NCBI RefSeq assembly: GCF_026240905.1
Contig: NZ_JAPEVI010000003.1
Location: forward strand, 4,590,501 to 4,654,500
Direction of reading: 5' to 3'
Length of the DNA stretch: 64,000 nucleotides
From: Roseibium salinum
Lineage (GTDB): Bacteria; Pseudomonadota; Alphaproteobacteria; Rhizobiales; Stappiaceae
The position numbers and the translations under genes were made by a program. The first letter of the stretch is position 1. Every line of letters begins with the position of its first letter. The notes below the pieces were generated by a model. That model worked only from the letters and a program-made list of their open reading frames with translations, was not told where the DNA came from and ran no database searches. Positions 50,001 through 52,739 of this stretch are shown piece after piece.

Positions 50001-50797
50001 TCGACATTCAGGTGGTCGATCTGGCCGATGGCGAACTGGCGCAATCTGTCTTCGGGGCGATCCTGATTGATCGTGACGCCGCTGGTCATGGCTGGTTCGT
50101 CGACCTGACGCCGCTCCAAAACGAAGAGTTCGTTGAAGGAGACGGCGGATCGCAGTTCGCGATTTCCGGCGGCCCCGCCGATGGACGGTACGACCTGTTG
50201 AGTGTTCTCGTTCACGAGGTCGGACACCAGATCGGCCTGGAACACAACGGCACAGGTGTCATGGCAGAAACGCTGCAGGCTGGCGTGCGCCAGTTGCCGG
50301 ATGCCAGTGGCGACGGCAGTGCAGGCGCGACACGGGTCTATGACGAAACGCTCGGGTTGTTTGTCCACCCGGCAGCGTTGGATCTGATGCACTCAGCCGG
50401 GATATCCGGCGACGAAGTTGATGGATATTCCGCCCCAGCCGGTCTTGGCGGCACCTTAGCGCCACCGCCGGCAGGGAACGGTCCGTCCGCTCCGCAATCC
50501 AATGGCTCGTCCGCGGCACCCGCGGCCACCTCAAGACAGGCAAACGGCCAGGTCGCTGGTGTCCTTGAATCTCTGCCGCAAGTCAGCGCGGCAGGTGAGG
50601 CCACGGCCTGGGTCTTCGACGAGACGAGCGGAACATTTGTCAATGCTGCGACAGATACCAATGCCGGCAACGGAGTGGATCAGTATGAGCAGGATTCCGA
50701 CAACGACGATGACGCCGACGGTCTGGGCGGGGCATTGGAATGGAAGGCCCGGCAGGGACTGTTTGCCCGCTTGTCGGGATTGTTCAGTCTCCGGTGA
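23078..50797 (+). CDS. giant repetitive RTX/metzincin surface protein (main body)
   Basis: This open frame encodes 9,239 residues; with the LEPR-XLL part, about 9,700. Domains in order, numbered from 23078: beta-solenoid-like repeats 1-3208 (A/G/S/T/D-rich, ASIG...NADGNVTV pattern) with D/S-rich linkers; Y/W-rich modules (WxxxGF and YYVV types) 3210-4210; more solenoid repeats about 4240-4550; mixed beta region with an EF-hand-like loop (DWNNDGMLDKADLDD, near 5852); Calx-beta-like part 6160-6470; further WxxxGF modules to about 7390; RTX repeats 7515-8460; two LamG/concanavalin-like domains about 8580-8910; and a metzincin domain with HEVGHQIGLEH at 9046-9056 and the Met-turn-like VMAE. I see only two cysteines. 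GTG at 23078 is an artefact of the frameshift. Composition and calcium-binding repeats indicate an exported, calcium-folded adhesin or sheath protein; the protease site may act in self-processing or on host/surface proteins. Confidence 0.9.
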   Translation: MNGDDGKDVVIVTGSLTANNITINAENITVSGSINATGNILLNADDSDDGHIDPPGEALDGLFVALPTAVIDLTGGSLTATGNVTLTADAVANVSASPSTIGSTVDASLIVVIPTASIKLDGTTLSAAGLSAMAAANITVAFEDDADSSDTNTNADAAVTVVVIEGSDAFPDFLGSGVSTRVTGASNIMVAGAVALGASTTLDIDSIADGSADAGAKGATLAVTEVGIATVASVGGTSSINARNGNNPDSIAVTSTLNANVLSSAISTSGGAENDGTSNSSEDRLADPNDDGNTTDRAQTDTSGGSNIDFAGAVSVTIYRPTTEAVISTSSNLTTDGSVMLSASSTDTVSTLADGSSTASSGTGVGVAVALGFELPTVRASLEGGNFTASTVSVSAMMDADNTFKVEAKSGGGDGADFQFAGSLAIHVLTTTVEAVVDGSVNLNGADLTLTANSMTSAITNAIPNKVPVAAADKGVGISVALYIGTNTTKAAILDGTQASNVGTLTLSATGNHKDDTKAEAGGAGDGSFTLGGAIAIAVVENVTEASIGTGTAMTTGGAISATATHHGESIVLADGTALGGDTAIGAALAFGFVTNRATATTKRNLTAPTVIFTAAADGSSLVTAKSSAKGEDKGADTDADSQKSKQTGFADDRSNKTNDTSGQSASTDDGMAGGDSVGVAASLALNVSTSTADASVNNVTINSDLTLAASNNMDSKAIADASQADGSTGVGIAVSINVATMENLAVVGSSAIVNGGVSASATMKAAGDSKHDFEAKSTSGASAEETGVAGSFALSYVNSDTRAAIEGTVNAGTDSVSLTAASTSEATVEAKANATGGNTGVGASIAIDINDQLTEAVLSDGSVLTNGANVTLSATGSHKNTITAEGGAEGGGTSVGGSFALAVVDNTTEASIGTGATALNISGTLNATATHHGETTTTADGDATGNTAIGASLALAFVDDTATANINRNTTTGGAITLAAHGDGSSITTAKASAEGASDDGSTADDQKDSSTGLANEKSGKSDSSSQSASSEGSSVSVAAAIAINVSSSTAEATVSDGRSVTVTSGNLSLLASNNMDAKAIADSSAKSDDATAVGIAVAINVADMTNQAIIGTGTTIDADGLVLSATMKNVGGNLKHDFEAKSVSGASAGDIGVAGSFALSVVHTDTHAVFGRGATGASTLVLGGGAVSMTATNTTETKLTATAEAVGGGSSTGVGASIAIGIDINKTNAGVEDGKSHVLNGTASSLQAAATSNHSMPVTVKAGAKGGTSVGGVIAIAYVDNQTSAIIGSGGGDLALTGGALSAVAHHTGSLVTMADAAASGSTAIGISIGLNIGFTDTDAKIARSIGGTAGSVTVKATSLLTSTVHTMASAGGQDESGDDSDSEVNKKSGQTSTQSGDAVKAPTQSGTGSVGTANTNSDTQSGKGTGSGGTQVAAAIAVNYMRATTDALIDNSVTLAASGAVVVEVETQVTAKAIADATAFDSNATTGVAAAVGLNISEVDAKARIGNSANVTGGSVAVRSVQPTDTKNSYQVRALAGAASKGTTIGGSIAVNYVDSSSIAEIGNSSTITATAAGGVIVSADSHNEIQNLAGGAALTASSSAGVGIAVSVNIVNTLETKATVGTGTTINANSGGVTIEADASLVPFTELIDLDVIGEVSLSFTNFAAGVAASSGGAAIGGSSSVNVMFVRTTASVGANSTINADGNITVFAHDMMTLFTAAGGIGLSGGNAGVGIGIDVNVIDRETKATIGSSADLITTGGNLEVKSDSDDKLTTVAATFGLSTSGTGVAASISVAVFETDTLTEIEAGTALDKTTLSASGNVTVSADGDFELFALAGGVAFGFGGSAVGISSVVLVHLDNVKADVKGHASIVTDGAIGLKIEATSTDDVTTVAAAGSGSGSGAAIAGSVAVTVLDETTIANLGANSSVNALNGSNDPGVRIYAEDETDILTISGSLAISAGGAGLGAGVNVATLTKVTEAKVGSNTTIDADGNVTIEAINNEDIKSFSVAAGGGSNVGITVSADVFILDLTTRAKIGSSADVFADGSVLVQTQDETELDLIVGGVAIGGSAGIGASAGVAVVDKVNEALIETGADVTGKGNDTVSARTGRYDVSFAGSAAIAGYDPEGTSSPTAPPKPTKGDLEAGAPSGLSQFSDLDQDGTDGDADVDPGLTQERVATATVNNSFRGVAVSATSKDDVETFAISVGGGGSVGVAIGAAVNVIDVKTKAEIQTDAMINKDLTGNANGGQSVLVAAASDFNHVGVGAGAAFAGSGAAAPGVDVSVVTLSTKAIIGTGADVQAEDDVEVIATAKEKILIVSAGLAFSGTFSLAGGVSVLSLDAQTQAQIFGSADVDAGGDVAVLASDDTQFTVVSGAVGIGISGAGAAGSVGVVTITKRTEASIGDAAEVDALGNGTGISGVLDGTINGAGDGFDKKGAPVNGVIVQAEASEAATHISVAGGIGLYAGIAGGVTVTIIDSDTTAAIGLGAEINNDAANYLTSNGVNGNQGVYVNASNKVGVTSFAGALGVGFVGLAGAVDFGRITNDTVAAINAGAIVKAAGDVEVGSVSIKNLTGFTFSGAGGVVGLGASVSVWSIGENFSDGYDDKSGGSGNALQGDSGDASTEAGNQADDGVSGLGSELGGFESDANANTANSRLASKLGDASNRLSTDSLSGADLSLMLSASVPAERGTSASIGNGDVNAGNNIIVMAEEKMTVDLVLGNAAVGLVGAGASVSVLNLSGQVRAKADGKLKAGNTLTVKAMFNQDVDVTSVALQGGFVGLGASVVVVNDTSAVRAQILDHAVIDSANTINVLANSTQDFDLTTTGVQVGAAAVGASFTQLTIGDDDANTKEVEASIGINADIGKTVVVGDINIEARSTIDADLDTFAMAGGAIAGTFNFAVLEIHTDTKAAIGDNSEIFSDGLINIENRMSHNASADVFALSVGLAAVGTSFASVDILPTADASIGGNATITAAGISILASHGFDEADAATDRGARASAEASGGGLVSGQGAAPTAKSNAEVTASVGAGGNLIISGNIDLKARIRNFATADTEVFSFGAAAVGATVTEAEANGSATATFSGDVTSANDITIEAKSFNAASAVGEAAAGGLLGALTINSSISRANPTVSASIGNNTDIASAQNITILADGRTESDARVKGTAIGGLFGAGASDAEAYANATVSSTIGDGSVITVSGTVTISAIGKPVDPVNENTVERGTILDADDATNTLSVERHGLGTGETVEYDLNGGTLIGGLEGPSVIPTENGVISVNRQYNVINVIDGDGNIDDTLIYLGSVFDTANVDGDTEIITFVGPHNFANGEKVVYYPGASGALANFGLTEGQAYYVLVVDATRIRLVDTVGNATNPDAVFSSFDAVDDVNTGTERITIVGNGFADGDAVTYNAPDPQSFGNSSVDVSLSNMIDIFNLTIDPGDAIEEEADLAHSTGANNIVFTETLANGDEVLKAHGFETDDVVRYTVTPPTGSTTTTPILGLTEGDDYRVVKVNDVTIQLKRGAALNNVPVDFVRTNGSATVQVVRLDGGSWVADGFGPGNGGEAIITDSSGSNGTFTITAATASTLTLSGAASIDATIINASMTFNGDAGGDQITRNDGRTWAADGFTNGTQFTISGAGARDGTYTISSGAAGSTVTLTSVNAFADGTDTSVTADRGQTTGDFDTPIIGINRPVNFDDFDDTHNLIKVADLPFGELEDENTYYVVKANPGDDFFQLSHDAAGTDIVNLGSPSFSSQRTADSHRLGELVVDLTPVTAIDKLISIDAEQERITFLNQKHGYSNGDAVRYSPDLGLADASLGAAAGDLRYVLVLDDFTIQLVDSAAKATNPFGNVNTFDSTDISNNTITIIAHGLNDGDKVSYLAPDAAVAGTGDVSAASDDITFGSNHGFSTGDRVIYTVTDYIDRTMSPSSDYVKTPIGGLTDGATYRVVAVNPTTIQLKKNDVVTTEIHFIEDGGTQKLLRTDGSSWLSAGFGVGDSINVTNAGSVSGNGTYTITSIVNDTLTLSGGPDFEATQVNGAFDFIRDAAGDMIVWTGGDWTAEGYMNGDLITISGAGANDGTYTIASIGGTGNDTITLVEMEQLLNDTGELASVARSAVNGVTVDEAIIQLSPGSGPDLHSFVRAQNVGISGLVDNQIYYVVNKTANTFQLSASEGGPVIGLTPTSLTGPYANHGVGQLVVDLAQPQPGSSEQQLRIDITVNSVSQSPVQLLTGPGGVSLDEVAPQSGDGISSANAKGSGGGFIGVSLNDADVHNSPNVTATMNADLLTTSTNVVISTWAETNSTARATNGSGGFVAIGDANSRSHQTLTSVATIGADARLVADNNLTISSESRANTNASSNGDAGGFVGTVTPRTEITVNFTTTSALGNNAVALVGGLAQLGANSRVNLTGKSKGSGIGFGGDADAQTHIDVLTADTLVELGDNAILSSNRARLAATSDSIYIRAEGDGRGAGFYGEGTSTGDIDAFFDADVTLSQGSQLTGYEGVDLITKYDNVDTHSKAFARATGLFGFVDANANNETDLRSHVTGAGNGVTDAQVTAGPRAFNDAILAHPTNSGIPSGADEHLAFWISTENGGSISRSVDADVSKRSLAVGDADPLNESSSLDEINFYADVLILSGRSPTLLVKTLSIGANGEIEEAVEITVNDSTGGGGSAEGEGDTILSDSIVVNDITNPGPGDVAFKTSAASGSDIAGSGGTWTFRETLQKVSITNKSDKDIIINDISVADGDQPVVWFDPTISGIGGTPGAMSFTIEQEVAPTLIEIKSLGIEGFASSADIYLNGFIDNPIGTTFILNAVGSIYGTSARSGTTSLVRTHTLKMEASGSVGHSNPPADVGNPDGYLASRVNVDLVDSAGLPEATSFKTGQVNALTDEIFIGQANQFVTGQLLQYDRTSGSVIGGLSDLGYYYAVVSDNGLSVGLASTLAEAKAGEKINLSTSGGFNDTHALTSKESFTVDAGQDIKMDLRGMQREGTAGVDFYIIDIDRVEAGNTIDLVLQSSLNQTGAGLFGGVLVKWDNDTNGEVHYTFFDQNDGSQQPASRGLFANSSTSIASTYDFRGRNPSNGLYELPGLEAGGITPTGNIIVRAAEDTNLAANKIVNVLGITEINGTGDIDVLTNGYIALTEKTGDMQVERIRSNGSDVLLYSPMRILDNDRDSLPEEADVSGENITMVAAAGFVNPDHSLVASRVLNPNPLNLSSGLLGGIGIPGIPGTGSLGNFLEINVDYNNTGPDGVLRAYDTTASTTLGIFIDETVGDLHVHTVDTDRDVSLRTTAGSIVDRRPGEVNPNILGQTIDLDANGAGASIGEFGNDLEIDSRRGSTNYGDPLAGDAESSNAAQYLQNLNAWLNTDEDDVGLEATNSIWLTETDAELRLVFAHTYLGDVTLTVRESGQLDEHLFLIDSGTALFAEDNTTGPGNQPDWDRLVPNGQVFAEMGTVTLLVGDSVFTDENSEILAAEGIVLRGDHGDDDLNYGTNLILRGRIIAGADVTPGSQSGNMPVGTAAPSELAPVHLTQIFGNADVDTIQFGDPTGLSGGTNLGDAGYISLGSKTRVYGSASTVAGVANDGEDRMTVYYLQDTLTRTSPDTADVVAQHTLTLDGQAESDLYKIYTTGSNGVGDRNYIINILDKGDEDDGVDEAFIYGIDSTAANKNGRDPGTGDLYPEDDIFLLRAGVDIPGETGFDRPGTVAMLHGVLSTYEDVVAGNESSSEVQRINYDTGLNGRLTIEGQGGNDAFFTDDTTVITTLDGGLGYDTFQIGQIFGANRNIAEGNLLAEDVFSNLVATTRGWLSPGITAPLVAQGGTGNDIFRVYSNQAELRLEGDDDNDLFIVRAFALAATVDFDWNNDGMLDKADLDDGVAVLSALEDLRDGEDPDNPGDDITGEAAIDALDLNAVLGTSYSGAEITDYKTALKAKLPTDGGAPNYVFDVNDDLNINYVDLTLTQGDFTDDTIVLDEDGVATPQIGLGFSIGQAPDIRAGGGQDEVQYNVNAPVSVDGGTGFDKLVILGTEFADDIAISKDGIFGAGLNVRYSTIEVVEVDGLEGDDEFFVLSTEFGVSYRVIGGLGSDTINVAGDVVEDIVTRELEGVSGAVDHLVTSDDILYDNLLVDGFDYNVASPEEGLVVINEETGGVTDGRTVVGEELNIGDQYADRYTVRLAEELAAGQVVYVTVSAARSPQEERDDLLDHSTVSLGGVNQGFLPNGEGDTIWLSTVDPGAVVTDGDFQRTILINGIPTQIDNRAIVLRFDHTNWMAEQDVYVFAPDDTRAEGDRVVVIQHSVISNYDLYDATDVRNVEVEVRDNDTPGVQVFEVEPGSFIEDNRTLVIEGEDLGGGIYTGLQDEILVQLSKAPEVGDLIVVRLDLNTDADAAIKLLNSSLNAIGHQFDEASRTITFDHTNWDSPVRVVIEAWDDYVPEDPYTAVINFVRDESTVNADGNYIFPNLRSGPGILDVEVIDNETPGAVTLESGGTTLFIKNDPTSTDDYLIRLTRQPGLDGLVADTSKTVDVAILTDGLADVTGITDGDGIAVPVVYEKIGQLRPTQLFEGSIIFENDSGVGTITRGTGFDLGSFEDEGWEVGEYLLIGGAGASYDGQYFVADVTHQTITLDKSFAGLVGTDEILDVVTLSDLTPEFLWSGEVTVENGIIDEQLSHEAGSDIHVDRLLRTGLASNEQGWLGEGFLEGQRVRISELDVNGALTGNFADFKIAIIRGDNDTKDDRLQFTLENNPGGAAASALPAWFSGTLNVEVSRIAVHVTFSGDPTAADAWFKQQNVELAADPFYEVPSTREGVKVFPVSSHLLSKLRGPLAVEGGPTGADRSLTNGVKLPGETDRFLIAIGQQPPESQQIDVLNIFHDTSKANNNGTVGGYVDEFGDVQLRPAIEGFGMAEELDFSIYGGTDTFGEPLIVPGGISYGKVNFGAGGFGTDAAESSIEVINMMLGEGNDYIEVYDTLHETPFVSAQQIFEFDNSWNDSDYAFLYAQQPELQGKNVIQRDNFDWKSQGFLVGQTVTIDGYDPETYKWTIIAIEDAIEYFDAFGVPIIDPETGEPYRDPNDNSILVLDGSDFPSPLSGEQKIIGLDQLVSYNLLGVDIGDGPVASAVLSGFGGTLTRSDGRTWEEDGFLVGHLVNLSYLDPDSGETVSGEWRLVDNNDAIADDGFTITLEGEDIPTAAQLVITAFVQGPHGTLTMLHGGGNSWTQTTGNFDLASGEHEIDGEPVNGNFVLRNDGRSWQADRYSVGQYVQISGETHTRMVLGFANLDDFAAAPFTGAPPADAFEIWGDDSVMILGGPAFAASDDVVLSVHVAEALKTEITQVVHIAVEEVTFSGGTSLETTVELTVPGTSWTDQGFYVGQTVFIEGYAGGFTIADIIEGGTKLVLLDAALHDCADASGMAKLTIFGYDVTLDGGKRVGGDHFVINGGAGPDSPLVIYGDTSQDGVWYSGHTYDRLGLEFGEKPYDPFTHLPDGENEDDEWIFPLANPYKFHGNDTIDARNLFANLTDDEMPTVGFTAYGGAGDDLIYGSQAGDHLAGGSGDDTIFGQRGTDHIYGDSGVNVDILTRALDIATVDNSPEPTVDDGLEKTDSTFKPAPSLVRDDLVAGRDFIDGNGAVDEDGNLLQDLPNIIFGDHGVIKQFVADPNEPPILLQKIQTTELSSILEINSVELQNGGDDILFGTNLPDILIGGAGNDMIDGREEDDLIFGDNVYLTRMGEPGDVNLLDDILNARFQALAGALLYARTDRALPNGVDPIYAYAPDGQPGALGGENSGLLLTDGIKRNYRDPSGPQWWSEYEIDYAALHTFEFDYGNAGDGSFGNDYLAGGAGHDEIFGQLGNDVIQGDGSIDSAAAAQAHVGAARSPAGIEDPIGPLKVVGSFEAASDGEDYIEGGGGCDVIFGGLGQDDLVGGSSTHFSLVTANSRPDGNDTIFGGAGTQIDRNNGFDNNTAMEVNPLEDGTAVGELHARDSDTIAGDNADIIRIVGINSFLDATPDVNFGGDGTGEWDPDSPNYVSFAYDNYGNEKLIVRGVRLLDYTPGGPDFRPDHFDLDAGFDDPTMRDMFGFEAKVDIGAGDEIHGETGDDTIYGAGGNDSIFGDAQDDDIIGGWGHDWISGGVGTDGILGDDGRIYTSRNSATHGENLFGVEALLDRDPDTRTSQGNVLNEFIYTPGQVQTELINIADQLKKSVDLTPFDLAPGIDDPLFVTSFADDIIFGGLGDDFIHGGGGDDAIGGGEALSESYAPRIAGSELDENGQLRDLIGLVRIDFSRPYNPGNVLLFGADTNPWNAPKPVQSRLGEFYLYDEYDPRRVILFDEIAGETVVWKDDSVDPSTLKHYFLNQLDNEGFDVLGYIDFKPNGDPIGDQVARETDGDDRIFGDHGNDWIVGGTGRDRTYGGWGNDLLNADDVFGGPGTSYDDTRGLNDAPDTHLIWEDRAFGGAGLDILIGNTGGDRLIDWAGEYNSYIVPFAPFGIATVSRQVPPHLFDFLSAQAASDGVDITRTSDTGIHNSYSRYSNVRQLLGDPFGEMGLVMQRDHGLWQDQTGGPTDPQPGNIPGGRRDVLRSADVNDGVNPFAVDQGNFVVQQGKVAVTAESKTSQSAAVFYVDAYLPVYYEIAASLTAQKPTGGWKANAYIIFDYYSETDFKYAGINISNDQIEMGYRDETGWHQVVKSNKPVQLKPGQSYDVLVAVNGTNVTVAVAGVNWFSYTFDPRIVEGVPVALNRGLVGFGNDGSKSTVDNFTVQILPPELTLDYTDNFDGAGTYELTASDGWAMSAGRLVAEGGAQVNTVDIGTKLQVNSYLELETAFNSQGLAGIAFDVYGPSDYKFVALDAANDLVLVGHVSLKGGYQVDATYSRAMVDGVDHKLRLSLLGASVSISVDGAFVTNHGFYSALVDGGVGLMNGDQLASFDKLSIRTNDPYFDTSDNLLSAGSNAIVGSVDLAITREDALGLLDDAIVVWRESGQLDASQLAALGKLDIQVVDLADGELAQSVFGAILIDRDAAGHGWFVDLTPLQNEEFVEGDGGSQFAISGGPADGRYDLLSVLVHEVGHQIGLEHNGTGVMAETLQAGVRQLPDASGDGSAGATRVYDETLGLFVHPAALDLMHSAGISGDEVDGYSAPAGLGGTLAPPPAGNGPSAPQSNGSSAAPAATSRQANGQVAGVLESLPQVSAAGEATAWVFDETSGTFVNAATDTNAGNGVDQYEQDSDNDDDADGLGGALEWKARQGLFARLSGLFSLR
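24596..27900 (+). repeat. 366-376-residue super-repeat, three copies
   Basis: Landmarks recur in order: LSATGNHK (24596), LSATGSHK (25694) and AAATSNHS (26825), periods 366 and about 376 residues. Each copy contains a TEASIGTG-like strand, ATATHHGE, a TAIGA segment, a D/S/K-rich linker (about 24959-25090, 26062-26184, 27200-27372), ASNNMDSKAIAD, and KHDFEAKSxSGAS. Copies 1 and 2 are close; copy 3 is diverged, indicating successive duplication. Confidence 0.8.
33690..45250 (+). repeat. scattered WxxxGF modules (ten or more)
   Basis: A module of about 50-60 residues starts with [ND]G[RS][ST]W-x3-GF and continues VxIxG...G-x-Y-T-I-x-x-I...LTL. Copies are seen near 33696, 33916, 35013, 35225, 42795, 43110, 44090, 44440, 44780 and 45125. 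They often precede a second module, GLxxGxxYYVVxxxxxxxQL. I know no named domain for it. Confidence 0.65.
45633..48450 (+). repeat. RTX (hemolysin-type) calcium-binding repeats
   Basis: Nonapeptide blocks of GGxGxDxUx type occur in about nine clusters, for example GGAGDDLIYGS, GGAGNDMIDGR, GETGDDTIYGAGGNDSIFGD, GGLGDDFIHGGGGDDAIGGG and GDHGNDWIVGGTGRDRTYGG. These form calcium-loaded beta rolls that fold after export, usually by type I secretion. Confidence 0.93.
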
Positions 50798-50848
50798 GGT
50801 GGCTGCCACGATTGGAGGAGTAACCGCTTTGGTTCGAGTTTGGTGTGA

Positions 50849-52729
50849 ATGAGTGACCAGAGTGCAAGTGAAACCGGACCGGTCCGGAGCGAAGACGGCT
50901 CCGGAGCGGTCAGCTATGCCATGCTGGACCAGGCGTTGTGGAGCCGTTTCCGCAGTGCCCAGTCTCCTGAAGAATTCATCGACTCTTGGCTGGCTATCCT
51001 TTGCCGGCAGTTTCCTGGAAACGTCACCGGCGTCGTGTTGATCGGCGATCCGGAGGCGGGGCCTTTCGTGCCGGTCGCCTACTGGCCGGAAAGGTCCCGG
51101 GTCGGCGAACAGCATCTGATTGCCGCCAACAAATCGCTTGCGAAGCGGCAGGGCATGGCCATGGCAGCGGCCGGTGACGATGCACCGTCTCAGATCGTTT
51201 CAGGTCCCCTTTTCGTCGACGGCAAACTCTATGGCGTCTGCACTGTCGAGGTGTCGCAGCAGATTGCAGCCAATACCGAGGTCATGCGCAAGATCCAGTG
51301 GGCGGCAGGTTGGGTGGAAGCCTTTTTCAGGCGCCGGCTCCAGGAAGAGGAGCAGGAACTCGGCGAACGCAGCCGGCTGGCGTTCGACATGCTTTCTTCC
51401 GTGCTTGAAGCCAAGGGGGGTATCAGCGCGGCGACCTCGCTGGCCACGGAAATGGCGACGCGCCTCAAGGCCGATCCCGTAAGCGTCGGCTTCGTGAAAA
51501 GGCGCAAGTGCCGCGTGGCGGCAATTTCGCACGCGTCCGGCTTCGGCAACAAGATGAACCTTATCCGCGACATCGGCTCGGCCATGGATGAAGCGGTCGA
51601 CCAGAATGCCGTGATCGTCTACCCCGCCGAGGAGACCTGGGAATACCGGGTCAGTCTCGCCCACGAGGAGCTGGCTCGGCTTCATCGCAGCGGGGCAATC
51701 CTTACCGTGCCGCTTCAGGCGGGCGGCAAGATCATAGGCGCGATGACGCTGCAGAGGCCGGCAGGCAATCCATTCGACGGGGCGACGGTGGACCTGTGTG
51801 ATGCCGTCGCGGCTGTTGTCGGTCCGGTCCTTCAGGAAAAAAGGCTCAACGACCGATATTTAATCCTCAAGATCTTCGACTCTGCCGGGGAACAGCTCAA
51901 ACGGCTGTTCGGAGCGGGTTATTTCGGCCGCAAATTGGCGACCGCGATTGCCGTCGCGCTGGTGACGTTCTTCAGCCTTGCCACAACAGACTATTCCGTG
52001 ACCTCGCCGGCGATTATCCGCGGCACGGTCCAGCGGACAATCGTTGCGCCGTTCAACGGGTATGTGGCCGATGAAGGGGTCCGGTCGGGCGAGCTTGTGA
52101 AGAAAGGGCAGGAACTTGCCCGGCTCGATGATCAGGACCTGAGTTTCGAAAGACTCCGGCTGGCAACCACGCGCCAGCAGAAGATGACTGAATATGACAG
52201 GGCCCTGACCCTGCACGAAAGAGCCGAGGCGCTGATCATCAAGGCGCAGGTGGAACAGACCGAAGCCCAACTTGCGCTGATCGACGAACAGCTTCGCAGG
52301 ACGCGGTTGGTTGCACCGTTTGATGGCTATGTCGTCGAAGGCGATCTCAGCCAGTCGATTGGCGCGGTCGTCGAGCGAGGCGAAGAACTCTTCAAGATCG
52401 CGCCGCTCGATTCCTATCGGGTCCTCCTGGAAGTGGACGAAGTCGACATCGGCAACATCAAGATCGGCCAGAGTGGAGTGCTGCGCGTGACCGCACTTCC
52501 GCGGGAGCCAATGACTTACCGTATCGAGCAGATCACGGCCATTTCCGAACAGAAGGAAGGACGGAACTATTTCCGGGTCGAGGCCAGTCTCGACAAGGTC
52601 ACAGGGCGCCTGCGGCCCGGAATGGAGGGGATTGCGAAAACGTCGGTCGATACACGGCTTCTCATCAGCACCTACACGGAAAAGATGATCAACTGGATCT
52701 ATTTGGCCACGTGGCGTTGGATACCTTGA
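50849..52729 (+). CDS. GAF-GAF-HlyD membrane adaptor protein
   Basis: The 626-residue protein has two GAF domains (about 26-162 and 175-332; FVDGKLYGVCTVEVS and LQAGGKIIGAMTLQRP are the typical central strands) in the cytoplasm. One membrane helix follows (363-383, LATAIAVALVTFFSLATTDY), then a HlyD-type periplasmic part with barrel/lipoyl halves (IVAPFNGYVADEG and LVAPFDGYVVEGD) flanking a short coiled coil. HlyD adaptors link an inner-membrane exporter to an outer-membrane channel; the GAF pair could sense a small ligand and gate export. The ATG overlaps the stop of a possible leader peptide (TTG 50829, 7 codons, with GGAGGAG before it), suggesting translational coupling. The gene lies 51 bases after the giant gene and 10 bases before the M50 gene. 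Confidence 0.88.
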   Translation: MSDQSASETGPVRSEDGSGAVSYAMLDQALWSRFRSAQSPEEFIDSWLAILCRQFPGNVTGVVLIGDPEAGPFVPVAYWPERSRVGEQHLIAANKSLAKRQGMAMAAAGDDAPSQIVSGPLFVDGKLYGVCTVEVSQQIAANTEVMRKIQWAAGWVEAFFRRRLQEEEQELGERSRLAFDMLSSVLEAKGGISAATSLATEMATRLKADPVSVGFVKRRKCRVAAISHASGFGNKMNLIRDIGSAMDEAVDQNAVIVYPAEETWEYRVSLAHEELARLHRSGAILTVPLQAGGKIIGAMTLQRPAGNPFDGATVDLCDAVAAVVGPVLQEKRLNDRYLILKIFDSAGEQLKRLFGAGYFGRKLATAIAVALVTFFSLATTDYSVTSPAIIRGTVQRTIVAPFNGYVADEGVRSGELVKKGQELARLDDQDLSFERLRLATTRQQKMTEYDRALTLHERAEALIIKAQVEQTEAQLALIDEQLRRTRLVAPFDGYVVEGDLSQSIGAVVERGEELFKIAPLDSYRVLLEVDEVDIGNIKIGQSGVLRVTALPREPMTYRIEQITAISEQKEGRNYFRVEASLDKVTGRLRPGMEGIAKTSVDTRLLISTYTEKMINWIYLATWRWIP

Positions 52730-52739
52730 GGGCTGCTGG

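Noticed and set aside
23078..50797. The repeats as a CRISPR array or simple tandem DNA repeat
   Set aside because: Repeats are imperfect at DNA level, coding in one frame throughout, and vary in length; there are no equal-length spacers.
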